Below are positions 22,251 to 34,904 of a DNA stretch of 64,000 nucleotides, in pieces; the first letter of the stretch is position 1, and every line of letters starts with the position of its first letter. Source of the stretch: Heterocephalus glaber (lineage: Eukaryota > Chordata > Mammalia > Rodentia > Bathyergidae). Under the pieces are notes generated by a model. The model was not told the DNA's origin. It ran no database searches and saw only the letters and a program-made list of their open reading frames with translations. The DNA lies in contig NW_004624843.1 of the NCBI RefSeq assembly GCF_000247695.1, positions 2,734,601-2,798,600 on the forward strand. The letters are read 5' to 3'. Position numbers and translations under genes: made by a program.

Positions 22251-22949
22251 GGGCCATTGCAAAGTTGCCTATGGAGATGATTCGAGAGGAAGACCAACCC
22301 CTCCAAAGAAGCATAGCAAAGGCTCAGCATGCCTTGGGAGAAGTTGGCTTTCTGTGAGAACATCCTTCTAGGTCCACTCCCATTTTTTGTTTTCCCACTT
22401 CAATAGCAGAAAGCATAACAAGAATCCGGGCAGTTTCTCCCCACCTTTCTAACGTCGAATCGACCTCTCTGACTTGATTGTATCTCTGCTTCATGGACTT
22501 TGGTCATTAAACACTCCTACTCTCCTCTATTTCAAACCCACTGTCACCCTGCTTACCTTCCACTTGGTTCAAAGGTTCAAAGAATTGTACTCTGTCCTCA
22601 GCTCTCCTACACTGCTCTCCAGTTTCCAACCACCTGGGTCCTATTTTTTACTGCCACACTTTTAGGAAGACTCATCTGTAGACAAAGCCTACATTTCTTT
22701 ACTGTTCCCTCATCTGCAGATTTTTGGGTCCCATTACACAGGTAAGTTACTCTCTCAAAAGCCATCACTGCTTTGCTTGTCTCTGCCTCTGGTGAATTGA
22801 GTTCTTCTCTTCTGAAAGTCCTTTATTTCATTGGCAACAATTGATTTCCATACTTTTCTTCTTACCTCGCTACTGATTTTAAATCTTTCACCATTCCTAG
22901 TAATATTAACATTGACTAAACCTTCCTAAGTCTGTATGCCCTACAGGAA
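22251..22949. other. CT-rich stretch, possibly antisense ancient repeat
   Basis: Between 22470 and 22920 the sequence is CT-rich with short matches such as CTTCTTACCTCGCTACTGAT. It may be an antisense piece of the same ancient repeat, but this is a weak impression. Confidence 0.25.
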
Positions 22950-23120
22950 TACCTAAAGGCATTACAAATATTAAACATTTAATTTGCATGCTTACTTACA
23001 AAATAGATACTATTATTATGCCCATTTTGTAATTGAGAAAACAGATTTATATTGGTTAATTAACTCACTCAAATTACATAGTTAGTGAATGATGCTCACA
23101 ATATTTAAACCCAAGCAATC
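22950..23120 (-). repeat. MIR SINE, antisense
   Basis: TACTATTATTATGCCCATTTTGTAATTGAG, then CTCAAATTACATAGTTAGTGAATG, then AACCCAAGCAATCTGGTTC is a well-kept antisense MIR. Confidence 0.75.
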
Positions 23121-23384
23121 TGGTTCAAATCCTCTTCCTTTGCTCCCCAATCGATGACATCTTGTAGTAATTTGCATCAGTATCGTATGTAGGGTGACCG
23201 TATATAATTCTCTCCCCAGACCTTCCAAGTTGAGACTGTTCTTGCTGTGTAACTATTATGACATCTATTTTCTCACTAAAAATGTCCCAATTTGGATGAT
23301 AAGTTACACAATCACACTAACTTTATAGCCTCCTTTTCCTGTGCTCATCCTAAATCTACTATTTCCAGTGGTCCAATGATCTGC

Positions 23385-23530
23385 TCTAGGCATATAACAT
23401 TTATAACTAATAATCCTTCCAGCACCATGTGAGTGCAGTCGCCTCATTCCCATGTGAAAACTGAGGTTCTGGTAGAGAGGTTAATTATCTCAATTAAAGC
23501 CATGCATACAATATGTGGCTAAACCTGGTG
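23385..23530 (-). repeat. MIR SINE, antisense
   Basis: CATTCCCATGTGAAAACTGAGGTTCTGGTAGAGAGGTTAATTATCTC matches antisense MIR (CCCCATTTTACAGATGAGGAAACTGAGG…GAGGTTAAGTAACTTGC). Confidence 0.65.
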
Positions 23531-24224
23531 GGTTAAAGCCACAGTGTGTCTGCCCCTGAAGCCTCTTTTCTGTGTTTTTTCTCCCTTTGCATTCAAGTCA
23601 CTATAGCACCTCTCTCTGGATGAGTCAGTTGACCCTTTGTCTTCTACCATATGAGGTCGGTCTGTAGTTGTACACCCATCAGCAATGGATGGGCTCTCCA
23701 AGAAGATATCCTGCACCTTAATGATTTCTGTATTCTCCAGAATCCAGGCCATTGTTTGGCCCATATAAATCCCCTAGTAACTATTTTTTATTCTATAGAT
23801 TCCCTACTATGCACATTTAAGTCAGGTGTTGAATTTTGACTCCTTTGATTTCTGGCGTTCCTAGAGCCAGGCTTCTCATGTATTCACTCCATGCACTATT
23901 CTATGCTCTGATATAGTCAGACACAGTCTGCTGAACACAATTTCCACCCAATGATTAGAAAATGCAGTCCAATCAAAAGCACATCTGCCCCAACATCTTC
24001 TGTTATAATTTGTTAGCACTGGGTCCCACCTCTTGGATTCAGAAAGCACTAACCCTTTTTTGCTATCCAAGCTGCAAAGACATTGTTGTTTTTTTTTCCT
24101 TTGGAAAAGGGAATGTGTTTCACTGTTTTATGTTCATATACTAGAAGTGGATTTAAAAAGCATTTTTGATCCTCTATTCAATGGCTGGTGCTAGGATTAC
24201 ATGGTTCTAAATTAATGTATGATT
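23531..24224. other. Intergenic, nothing recognised
   Basis: No gene or repeat that I can support. T-rich runs are present near 24085-24100. Confidence 0.35.
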
Positions 24225-24390
24225 TTAAGCTCAGTGCTGACTGCACAATAAAATCACCTAAAGATCTTTTAACAAACTCTGATCCTGGATCCCGCTATAG
24301 ACCGATTATATCAGAATCTCTGAGTACTGATATTTTATTAAACTCTTTCTCAGATGATTCTAATATGGAGCCTGGTTGAGAAATGTCAAG
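24225..24390 (+). mobile_element. MER5-like nonautonomous hAT fragment
   Basis: AATCACCTAAAGATCTTTTAACAAACTC, then TATATCAGAATCTCTGAG, then CTCAGATGATTCTAATATGGAGCCTGGTTGAGAA follows the MER5A order (AATCACCTGGAGGGCTTGTTAAA…TTCTGATTCAG…GGTGATGCTGATGC…GGGACCACACTTTGAGAA). Confidence 0.6.
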
Positions 24391-25419
24391 TTGAAAGGAA
24401 TTTGTTCCCTCTGAGGCTTCTGGAAACATTCTGAAAGAATGGTCTAAGAGAATTTGAAAATAGGATGAAGAATCTATCTTATCATTATGGTCCAAATCTG
24501 GGAATTTGTATCATTGCTGCTTATACAATCTGTGCTTTTACAAAAATGCAGAATCACATCCACTCTTGTTCTATGGAAGGTCCAAGGATGAACATCATCA
24601 TTTGAAAAAGATCATTTGCCCTTTTTTCTACTACCAGACCACTAACTACCTCTAAGGATAAAAAGCTTTCACTCTTTCTTCTGCCCTTAAACTCCTACTG
24701 GCCTATGGACCTACCTCTACTACTCCCAGGAAAAAAGAGATTTCCTGTGTTTGAGAACACTTTCCACTGAGTTCTGCTCAAGCTCCATAGAGTCCAAGTG
24801 TCAAGTCCTTCCCAGTCCAAATTTGACTCCAACCACCCACGTGCATGTGAATACACATGAGGCATTGGAACCAGCCCCAATACTAATCTTCTGTGGGTCA
24901 CTGCTTCACAGCCCATTAAAATACCTGGAGGCACCTCCATTCTCCAGTGTGAGTGCCTATCAACACAAATGCTTGACAGTTCAGAAGCCAGAAGAATTAA
25001 ACTGAGAAGTCCATCAGCTTAGAAAGAACACTTGGGATAAATTGAGCACGTGCTGCTCAAGTGTTTGAGCAGCCCCGCCTTTCCTTCCAGTTTTGTTGTC
25101 ATCTACTCTCACCTTCCCAAAGTTTCTTCTATTCTGATTCCACAGGTTCTCAAGAAAGAAAAAAATTTATGCAAACTGTTTCTATGAAACAGGAACTGTG
25201 TTCTTTAGTATGGTTCATAATTTAGATCTTTGTATTTAGAGATGATATCGCTGTAGTAGAGTTTGTACCATATCTCTGACTTCTTCCTCACCTATGTATG
25301 TATAAAAATTAAGCCAGGGGTGACAGTGACAATCTGAGGCATGAAAAGGCATACAAATTATTTAGATTGTTCCTCCAGTCTTTCATAGGAAGAGAGGTAA
25401 GTGAGGCTTGTGGTGGGGA
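24391..25419. other. Intergenic, nothing recognised
   Basis: No gene or firm repeat. Minus- and plus-strand frames at 24695-25005 are short and featureless. Confidence 0.35.
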
Positions 25420-25512
25420 GAAGCCAGCTTCCTGCACTGTCCTTTCTGGCTGTGTGACTAAAGGCAGGTTTCCCTAACTCATTTCTGAACCCTTTGCTCT
25501 TTGGTACACTTA
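25420..25512 (+). repeat. MIR SINE fragment
   Basis: TTCTGGCTGTGTGACTAAAGGCAGGTTTCCCTAACTCATTTCTGAACC matches the MIR core in sense. Confidence 0.5.
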
Positions 25513-25979
25513 GAAATGTTAGTGTGTGACTTTCAGGTTTCTTACTAAGACCAAAAGAGGTAACGTGGAAGTGGGTGACGTGTAGACAGCTCTATAGCAG
25601 TAGTGTTCCTTCCCGCCTTCTGACTCCAGCCCTAGGGATGGGTGAGCATTTGAAAGAAGTGTGTCCTCATCCAAAACCCTCATCAAAATGGAAATGTGTG
25701 GTATCATAGCTATTGTTGTGAGTAGGATCTGCTGACGTTCTTCTTCTGTTTTATTTAGAACAATTCTCTGGCATTGTTTGGATTGGGAAGGTATGTAGGA
25801 CCTTATGGAACAACTAAGTGCTTTCAGCATGGATTCCTGGAAACTCTTTGGAAATGATCAAGAGAAAACCCAGCCTCTCTTTGTTAAGAATGGTAGGGTC
25901 CTGCCTGGGAGCCCTTGTGTGCTACAATAGGCAGAACTGAGCAGACTGCATGGATTGGCAACAACTCATTTCCTTTTCT

Positions 25980-26530
25980 ATACCCTTATTCAAGCTTCAG
26001 ACCTCCTCTTAGGTTAAAGAATGGCCAAATAAGGGAATATGAAAAAGCTCGTTTTCAGCAATGACCTTAGCTGAAGTGTCTCCAAATGACTTACGTGGCT
26101 TACAGGTCACTGGCAAGGGAAGCTGGGCAGTCATGGCCCATTTTCTCTAGGCAATTCTAGGCTCGCTGGCTCAATAAAAAGAGACATGCATTTGGGCAGA
26201 GTTATAAAAATCGCCATCAGTTTCCTTAGAGGGCTTACTCCCAATTATGCATGCCTTCTGGTGTCATCATTGAGTTCATCTCTCAGAGCATGCTCAGCAA
26301 GGCATGGTAATTATGTCTGTAGTCTAAAAATGCAGTAGGAGACAGTGTTAAAGATCCATATTTCATGTTAATACCCAATTACCTCTGGGAGGGGTTTTTC
26401 CCTTGGTCTAAAAAGTACTGGTGATGAAGGTTAATGATTTAATTAAAGTTCACTGTGCTCCCCCGAAGCAGCCCAGCTATCCCTCTGAACACAGTTAGCA
26501 AAAGACACTGGGAAAAGACATCTGCAAAGT
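25980..26530. other. Non-repetitive segment, candidate conserved noncoding element
   Basis: About 550 bp with no repeat signature, balanced composition and several homeodomain-type cores. Examples are CCAATTATGCATGCC, CCAATTACCTCTGGG and TTAATGATTTAATTAAAG. There is no usable frame. The enhancer reading is inference only. Confidence 0.3.
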
Positions 26531-26696
26531 AGAAGCTCCAGTTTTTCAACTGATAATACTTTACAAATTGCATCATAAACTCATGCTATTGGCTGATGGA
26601 GCTGCAAGGGCTTCTCATTGTCAAGGCTCAAGTCCAACCCTGCTGGTGAAGAACAAGATTTCAAGTGATCCACAAGAGAATCAAACTCTTCTCTTT

Positions 26697-26924
26697 TAAA
26701 TGAGAAGGGGTACAAGGGAGGTCAGAAGGGGAAAGAAGCAACAAGAAAAAAAAATGAAAGGAAAAAATGGAAACAATGCTTTTATAGATAAGGGGAGGTT
26801 GAAGGAAGGGGAGAGGAATGGGAAAAAAGAAACAAGATATATCATGCACAGGTACAAATTCCTCATGATGAATGTTTTTGTTATGTATATCTATAATGTA
26901 CCAATAAAATAAAAAATAAAAAAA
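26697..26924 (+). mobile_element. 5'-truncated L1 3' end with target-site duplication
   Basis: A polypurine tract (GGGGAGGTTGAAGGAAGGGG) leads to AACAAGATATATCATGC, CTATAATGTACCAATAAAA and an A-rich tail. It is flanked by AAACTCTTCTCTTT (26683-26696) and AAATTCTTCTCTTT (26922-26935), a 13/14 target-site duplication. The purine tract and tail fit an L1 3' UTR. Confidence 0.7.
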
Positions 26925-27079
26925 TTCTTCTCTTTGACAGGAAAATATCTCTCAGCTATGGGTTCCTGCCCATTTAACCTAGCAATTCAGGACTCAAGGA
27001 CACTTCGTATACTCAGGGATAACAGAAGTGGCTTAGGTACTGGTTATCTTGTCCACATAGCACCCAGTGGTGTAAGCAC

Positions 27080-27320
27080 TGTGCCCTTGGGTAATGAGTG
27101 AATGGTAGAAAGCAACTTGAACACAAATCCTAGTTCTGTTGCTCACCGCCTGTGCAATCAGCCAGGTGACTTATTTGTTCCACTCATTTGTCCGAGGCTT
27201 GTTTGTGTTCCTCTCATTATTAAGCACAGGTACTTGGGAATTATTACTGAAAATGGGCATAGATTTCTACTGTCATGAACGTTACATTTTAGAGAAGGAG
27301 GAAGTTATAAGAAACATGTG
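27080..27320 (+). repeat. MIR SINE, diverged
   Basis: GAACACAAATCCTAGTTCTGTTGCTCACCGCCTGTGCAATC corresponds to the MIR sense text (GGGTTCGAATCCCGGCTCTGCCACTTACTAGCTGTG). The downstream half is weak. Confidence 0.45.
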
Positions 27321-27324
27321 AACT

Positions 27325-27850
27325 ACATTGTTTGTGAGAAGATGGTAAAAACTGGGGAATAAAAAGAAAAAGATGAGTAGGCAAAAAGATTAGAAATGGC
27401 ACCAGAGAGGAAAGGACTAGTGGGTTCCGATTTTGAAAAGTGAGGGTGTTTTAGACATCATGGAGAAATTACCCTTTGTAGAGAGCCTTAGGAGGTGTCA
27501 GCAGAGAACTGGGAGAGGAGGAGACAACAGACAACTGGGAGAGGAGCATTCAAGGCAAAGCCAAAGACATCACCAAGATTTTAACCCAAACACAGAAACA
27601 GCTGGTGTGGCCATGTGGCCGGAGCAGGGTGAACTGGGCAGGAGGACATGAGGTGTGAGAAGGCTTATCTGATCATGTAAAGCCCTGGAGCCACTGTGAG
27701 AACTGTGATGCTGACTGGGAGTAAAAGAGAAGTCATCTCACCCTTTGAGAAGAAGAGTAATAAGATCTAATTTAAGTTGTAAAAAAATAATGCTCTCTGG
27801 CTGTAGGACATACTGGGTTATTACAGAGATTCTTCCATTCAACAGTGAGA
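27325..27850 (+). repeat. Ancient long interspersed repeat, fragment
   Basis: The order GGGAGAGGAGCATTCAAGGCAAAG, AAAGCCCTGGAGCCACTGTGAGAACTG, GTAATAAGATCTAATTTAAGTTG and ATGCTCTCTGGCTGTAGGAC matches the middle of the family seen at 16440. Confidence 0.55.
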
Positions 27851-28399
27851 TGATTCTGTGGTGTTGATTAAGATCCATTGTAAAAATCACTGCACTGGGG
27901 CACCAGGTGAGTTATTTTCAAGATCTCTTTCTCTGGTGTCCAAAATCTCTGTTTGGTTCGGAACAACATCCATCCTGTCAGTGCAACTGCGTGACACAGC
28001 TTTCCTGTTACTGAGCTTTTTGAGAGGTCCCGCAGCACTCTAGATGCAGCTCCTTGGCTGATATTCTAGGTAACAGATGAGCTTTGTACACTGTGATCCC
28101 CCCACCACATCACAATGTCCACTATTAGTCATAAATTGTATCTGCACTCTAAAATCATTCTTCCCATGTTAAACATGCATTTTCTTTTATAAATGTGCAT
28201 GAAATGTCCAAAATACTGTATTTCAGAGAAGTTTTTCATCTTTGCTTGATCTTACAATTCCCAAAGTTTGCTTTGTTTACCAGTGATTTAGGGCAGTATT
28301 GGCACATTGAAATTTGAGGACTGAGATATTATTTAGGAGTTCTGAGCAACTGTCTCTAACAGTTAATCGTAATTGTCAATTTAATTGTTAATCTCCTAG

Positions 28400-28738
28400 A
28401 GAGTTGATTCGACTATGTAGATGATATTCCGCTCTGTAGGCTAATCCACTAATATTCATAGCTAAATGTTCTTTTAGGAAGTGGGGTCCAGTTGGAGGTG
28501 GGTCACTGGGGTCATGCCTTTGGAGGGTGCATCTCTCTCTGGCACTGTTCTTTTGTGCACTGCTTCCCAGCCACCATGTAGTGAGCCACTTGCTCCACCC
28601 TATCCTTCTGCCGTACTGTTTCTGTCATGGAGCCAACCATGGACTGAAACCTTCGAAACCATACTCCAAATAAATCTCCTCTCCTCTATATTGTGGATGT
28701 CAGGCATTTTATCCCAGTAATGGGAAAACTGACCAATA
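28400..28738 (+). mobile_element. MaLR-like solo LTR, 5' end lost
   Basis: Contains GGAAGTGGGGTCCAGTTGGAGG, CAGCCACCATGTAGTGAGCC, AACCATGGACTGAAACC, AAATAAATCTCCTCTCC and GGATGTCAGGCATTTTATCCC in the family order. The TGTTATGG start is missing. Confidence 0.7.
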
Positions 28739-31029
28739 TGGGGTCATACAACAAACTATAATTTTAGACTAATTTTAACAAATAAAATCCAAAGGCATGA
28801 CTTACACATCAAGATATCTGACAAGATAGTAAACTGGATTCCTTAATTATGAAGGCAAAGGAATTCTGTGGTAAAATTTCCATTAAGAATGCATTATGTC
28901 TCATCTTTCCTAAATAACTGACTCTGGTTTCTGAGTTATACATAATTTACATTAATAATATTTCATTAACACATATCTGTATTTTGCCCCACTTAAATTG
29001 TATATATAATTTGAAGATAAAATCTCTTCTAGCAAAGTGGTTTGTTATGAAATTTCCTTAAGAATTATGAACCTTTATCTAATAAGAATCATTAGGTATA
29101 ATATGAACTATAAAAGTTCTGAAAATTTTTGTGTAATCAATGAGTGTTAATTTATAGCAAGATTCTATAACTCATTAACATCACTAATGGCCCAAATCAT
29201 TGCTTTTATATAGAAATTTAATAATATCATATATATGTTTCTTATCATTAGATTTTAATTTTCCTACCAGATGAAAAAATCCATGAGGCCAGAGATTTAT
29301 GTGTTCAGATGTTTTGTTTTGTTTTGTTTTGTTTTGTTGTTTTCCATAGCAGAAATCAGTTATACCAGGGAAACACGCTAAGGAGTTTATATTCTTTTCT
29401 CGTCTTAACTCACCAGGGGACTACAAGTAGGTGATGGGCTTTCTTAGCATTTGTGTGTGAGCAGTCTGTCTTCTACTGCCTAGTCCTCCAGAGAGCTAAC
29501 AATTGGCAAACATAAAGCATTAATAAAGTTTCACCTTCACCTATTGCATTAGTCTGCATTTTCTTTGAGCCTCTTTCTACCCCATCCATCCAACCAGGGG
29601 ATTCAAGTTCTTCCAAGTTGAAGTGAATGCTATCAGTAAACTTGAAATCATTAGTCAGTATCATATGTCAATATTTTAATAGGTTATTAATAAAAATGTG
29701 TTCCATCCAAAATGGGTTTATAATGCCATCAAATAAATGCATGTGGTAACTTCTTGCATTGTTAAGCTTCAGACAACTTATTTATCACTTGATTGATATT
29801 TCTTCAGTACAGTCTGGAAATAGAGAAAAAAATGTAACACATTTCCAACCTAGAAATTCAAGCTGGTAAAATCTATTTCTTAGGTCAGATTTCAGATACC
29901 ATACCCACGTGGACAATAACATGAAGAAAGAAAGAAGAGAAGTTTTGGTTGTCTTGCTCACAGGAATACTTGGAGGAAGGGTATGATTATTAGATGAACA
30001 TAGGAAATTTTTAGGTGATGTTTATATAATTGTTAAAACAGAGCTGCATAAGATTCAGACATATGAAATGGATATGTTTTGGCCCATCCAGGAAAAATGT
30101 TTCCAGGAGAAAATGCTCGATATAACAAAAGAAGAGGAATCACACCCATATGATAACAATATGACCTTTATTGGGAGTATAAAAGGCTTCAAATGGTCAT
30201 CACAGATAAATTACTCCATAACCTATGATTGTCCAGACAAATCTTATTTCTAAATCTTGACACAGGGGGACAAAGGAAACCTACCTGTGCCTATTAATGG
30301 GAAGAGAGTGAATCTCAAAATGAAAAAATCATCTGTGACTTCAAAGAGAAAGAGCTGACAGCAAGATATTTGAATTAATTAAAGAAATACAATGCTGTTC
30401 GTTGGTGAGTACTTTTTGTGGGTGTATTTCAAAACATCTGTGCTTGTTTCCATGGAGATTGTGCCTGGTTTATTCTGTTGTTAATATACCATCTGTGCAT
30501 GAAAGAAATAAGAGGAAGCTACCTGATGGAAAATTAAATATAGACATTCCACACAGGCTCAGAGAAGTTATGGTCACCTGGCCCAGCAGGAGATAGTTCA
30601 ATTCCTTGGTGAACTATGCCAAGTTACATGAATGCTGGCTGACTTGGGAATACTGACAAACCTTCTTAGAAATGATACTGAATTTCAGGTTATTAGTTCT
30701 GATACCCACGAGATGATTGTGAAGAGTTCCAAAAAGTAAAAATAATTTCATGTATTTCGAGTTTTAAAAAATTATTCTAAGAAAGCCAGCTCAGAATTTA
30801 AACATCTTTGAGAGGCTTGTGTGCTCAAGGTTTTGTGTTCTTATAAAAGTTTTCTACTTTTCCTCCCAAGGCTACATTCTCCATTATTTTTTTCACAAGA
30901 GTGAGGCTCTCATGTACCTTGGGTTATGATTCCTCACCTAAATTTCTGTCAGGGTGGGAACCATGAATAAGAAATAACTGTAGTATCCTAAACCACTTCT
31001 GTGTTAATTTTTCCATTCCCTCTCCACCT
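28739..31029. other. Intergenic, AT-rich, one short pentanucleotide repeat
   Basis: No gene. A (GTTTT)n run lies at 29311-29338. A 61-codon frame at 30068-30253 shows no known family. CT-rich sequence at the right end grades into the L1M fragment. Confidence 0.4.
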
Positions 31030-31955
31030 ATCATAATCACTCCTTTCACTACTTATGCCTCTTTAACTTTGTCCATTTGACAATTCTATTTTAATTATTT
31101 GGGATCCCTCTACAGTGTGTTTCAGTAAAGTGGTACCAATTTACATTCTTCCCAGCGGTGTTCAAGGGTTCCTTTTTTCCACATGCTTGCCAATACTTGT
31201 ATTTTTTGACTTATTCCTAATACTCACCCTAACAAGCATGAGGCGGTTTCTGCTTAGGATTTGATTTGTATTTCCTTGAATATAGTGATATTGAGCATCT
31301 TTCTATACACTCCTTGGCTCCTTGTATAGCTTCTCAATAAAAAGTGTCTAGTCAGATCATTTGTCCATTTTAAAATTGGATGATTTAAGGGTTTTTTGTT
31401 TGCTTTTGTGTTTGAATTTTACTACTTCTACATTTTGGATATTTTTGCAAGTATTTTCTTGTAGTGTTAGGCTACCTTTTCCCTTTTTAGTATTTCCTTT
31501 GCTGTACAAAATCTAGGTAGTTTGATGTAGTACTGTTTGCTATTTTTGCTTTTGGTGCCTATGTTTTTTAGATCAAATACCAACAACAATAAAAAAATCA
31601 TTGCCAAGACCATTGTCCAAAAACTTTCACCCCACGTTTTCTTTTAAGAGTTTTGTGGTTGCAAGTCTTACATTTCAGTATTTAATCTGTTTTTAATTCA
31701 TTTTGTGTATGAATAAGAGCAGGTAGTGTTGTGTAGCATCAGAAAATGGTAAAATTTCATTTTTTGCATAAGTATATAATTTTTCAATATCATTTATTGA
31801 AGAGTCTAGCCTTTTACCATTGTTTATTTTGGAGCCTTTGTTGAAATTCATTCAGCATGTATGGGTGGGATTATTTCTGAGCTCTGTTTGGTTTAGTTGG
31901 TCTAGTCTATGTGAATACAGCTATGATCTTTTCTTTCAGAGCATTTAGAGTTGAA
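31030..31955 (-). mobile_element. L1M-type LINE, ORF2 3' region, antisense
   Basis: Antisense L1 landmarks appear in order: CACATGCTTGCCAATACTTG, GATTTGTATTTCCTTGAATATAG, CAGATCATTTGTCCATTTT, TATCATTTATTGAAGAG and TTGGAGCCTTTGTTGAAATTC. It is old and full of stops. Confidence 0.8.
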
Positions 31956-33239
31956 AAGAATGAACATTAAATTCTATGGTTTCACATGTTCATTCAAAGT
32001 TCGATTTATTTCATAACTTCACAGTCTCATTGACTGGCGCCCAGCCTACATCCCCATAACATCATCTATTGTTCTCGGCACAATATATTAGTTTTTCTTA
32101 AAATTCCTATGAGATGAGCAGGTGTCTGCTAGTGCTGAGAACTTTTGAGTTGTTTCATATCTATTATCAACCAATTGATGGCAAAAACTTAATTTCAGGA
32201 ACTGCTCTTGAAATGCCAATATTGATTAAGATTTACTAATTTGATACCATGATGATTAGAAAAACAGATGGAATCACTGAATATTAGAATTTATCTCAAA
32301 GTGTCATTTAATATAAATACCTGAAATATGAGTGGATTGGAAGTGATTTTCTTCGTATTGATTTATCTTGAAACACTTAACATGCATTAAAGAAAAATGT
32401 CTAAAGAGAGGTCACAATGTGTATGGCAGGACCTTCTTATTTACTTTTCAAAACAGCCCTGTGAAATGGATATTATTAGCTTATCTTATGGAGAAAAAAT
32501 GTTTTTTAAGGTATTCAAAATTTCACTCAAGATACTGTAACAGAAAATAAGTATTTAATCACCAGATAGAAGATTCATGAGACAAGGATCACATCAGCCT
32601 TGTCTCTAGCTCCTTGCCTTCATACCTATCTTACAATGCATGACAGTCGATAAACATTTCTTGAATGAGAAAGTAACTAGATCAATTTCCACATCCTTTC
32701 ATTTGTATAAGATACCGTGAGCTGTATTTTCTATAAGCTAGAAAACTTGGTAGAATTATTCATCTTAGTCCTGAGTAATCTCTATAATATTTCTATGAAC
32801 TTTGTTGCATTAAAATTCACCTTTAAAAATACATAGTAGGGATTTAGTGAGTGAAACACAAAGATGATAAATATAAAGTGTCAAACACAATAGTAATGTA
32901 CTCCAAATGTAACTCCAGGTTTTTGCTAAATTCGCAACCATACAGAGAGATGGATAAAACATAAATGATCAAAGGAAATATTAATGGAATTGATAGATTT
33001 TTAATGTCTCAGCCATGCTGAATTGCTATATAGTGTACCAATAAATCTTGGTGGAAATTTTCTTGAAGGGCATGGTGACATAATTCAATAAGTAGAGTAG
33101 AAAACTGAGTGTTAGAAAATTCGGTTGTGTCCTAGTTTATCATCTCACTGATTCAAAATATTTATTTTTTATACAAAAATGATGCCAATTAAAAGAAAAA
33201 CATTAAAAAGCACAGAAAGTAACATATTTGTTAGTAACA
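31956..33239. other. Intergenic with one MIR
   Basis: An antisense MIR lies at about 32385-32545 (ACTTTTCAAAACAGCCCTGTGAAATGGATATTATTAGC). The rest is AT-rich and not recognised. Confidence 0.45.
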
Positions 33240-33440
33240 ATATGTTAAGGGCAATAACAATATGAGAATTGACATGTTCATCTTATGAACAATTCCATGA
33301 ACTATGTACTAGATTTATCCTAACTTTTCTAATAATAAAAAAAAACCAGCAAGATACAACTGCTTTGGTAACAAGGTACAATTGGCAGGTCTTAGAGTTT
33401 TGGTTTGAGACCCATCTCCAGGGTAGGTCTGTATCAATCA
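33240..33440 (-). repeat. Duplicated MIR-containing segment, copy 1
   Basis: Closely resembles 34492-34690. Shared text includes GAATTGACATGTTCATCTT, TTTATCCTAACTTT and TTTGGTAACAAGG. The core is an antisense MIR (…CCATGAACTATGTACTAG…TTGGTTTGAGACCCA). The two copies look closer to each other than to MIR itself. Confidence 0.7.
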
Positions 33441-33679
33441 TTATATTCCACAGCACCGTGTCTGATGGTAGAAAGGCTGGCCAAAAGTTCAGACTGATAA
33501 CACTTCCTTTTATTTAACAGCAGAAAAATGAATTTCAGTAAAAATAAAAGAATTGCTAAAATTCAGATACACCTCTTGTCACCGAAATTCATGTAAAAAT
33601 GAGTTCATAACAATTAAAAGTTGACATGTATTTATCATTAATATGTTATTTTTTATTTAAAATTTTCTTTTCACTGCTA
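33441..33679. other. Spacer, AT-rich
   Basis: Nothing recognised. Confidence 0.3.
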
Positions 33680-33752
33680 AAGATAAAACCCTAAACCCAG
33701 GGTCTCAGGCATGTTAGCCAAGTGCCCTACTATTGAGCTCCACTCCCAGTCC
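33680..33752 (-). mobile_element. Old ID-like SINE, antisense
   Basis: AAACCCAGGGTCTCAGGCATGTTAGCCAAGTGCCCTACTATTGAGCTCCACTCCCAGTCC, read in pieces, is a diverged antisense tRNA-type SINE. Its A-box region is much less like the other IDs here. Confidence 0.5.
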
Positions 33753-33843
33753 ATGCTTTATTATTTTAGTAGATATCAACTGACTCTTTGTTAGGAATGA
33801 TGAGGAAATAAACATATTTTGCTTCTCCCACTCCCTATCCCAA

Positions 33844-33870
33844 TTATTATTATCATTATTATTATTATCA
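33844..33870. repeat. (TTA)n/(ATT)n imperfect microsatellite
   Basis: Trinucleotide run with two C interruptions. Confidence 0.8.
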
Positions 33871-34491
33871 TTGGGTTTTATATTATCTATATTCTGTTTT
33901 GTAATCACAATTCCCAAAGTAATTTGATCTTAATGCTATATGTAAAACTGATGAATAATCAGCCCTACTGTGTTTAATCCAATCTTTTCATTTTTAGTCA
34001 CTTTAATAAAAATATTTTGATTGAAATTTGATAATCAGTATTTTAAATATTTTGTTCTTGTTTCTCAATACCTCTTAAGTGCTGTATCCCTGAATTCTTG
34101 CATGCATGAGACTCTGTCCCTTGCCTTTACACCTGAATAGAAGCTCTGCTGGGTGTCAGTTATTTATTATATTTTCCTCTCCTCCCCCTCCCAATGCTGC
34201 CAATTTAAAAAATATATTAACTCCTGAGGTTTTTTTCAGCACTGAGAACAGAGAATTCTGAAGCCATCCTGATGTTTTCTCTCTCTTTTTTTGTAGGTGA
34301 CTTGCTTTTCATTTCTCATGCATACACAATTCTTTGCTTTATTCTTGAATGTCAGAATGTGTTGCATTGTTGACCATTCTGTTTCAGTTATTTCTCTCCC
34401 AGATACTGTGCATTTTCTATCTGAGCTTTGACAAATTTATTACAGAAAAGATTTTTCATATTTTCAGCACAGTTTTTAGTTCCATTCTTAT

Positions 34492-34690
34492 ATGCTAAGG
34501 ACAATAGCAGTATGTGAATTGACATGTTCATCTTTTGAACAGTTTTATGAGCTACGTATTATATTTATCCTAACTTTCCTAATAACGAAAGAATCACAGC
34601 AAGGTGCATCATCTTTGGTAACAAGGCACAATTGGTAGGAGGTGGACTCATGATTTGAAACCCACCTCCAGGGTTTCATCTGCCTATATG
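34492..34690 (-). repeat. Duplicated MIR-containing segment, copy 2
   Basis: Second copy of 33240-33440, in the same orientation, about 1.25 kb away. The similarity starts at TATG(C/T)TAAGG and fades after CCACCTCCAGGGT. Confidence 0.7.
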
Positions 34691-34807
34691 TTGGATCGCT
34701 GTGTCATATATTCATATATTCTCCCTAATAATTTCTATGTCTTTTCTCTTTCCTCATTGTGAGATTGAATTGAGAGGCCAAGAGGAAAGGACTTAGGGAT
34801 CTTTGCT

Positions 34808-34904
34808 CTTTTTTTTGTTTTGTTTTGTTTTTGGTATTGGATCGAACTGGGGACCTTGCTCTTGCGAGGCAGGCGGTGGCACCACTGAGCTAAATCCCCG
34901 GCCC
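34808..34904 (-). mobile_element. ID-type SINE, antisense
   Basis: On the minus strand it is GGGCCGGGGATTTAGCTCAG…, with B box TTCGATCC and an A-rich tail containing AAAAC units. It keeps a good tRNA-like A box and is among the better preserved copies. Confidence 0.85.
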
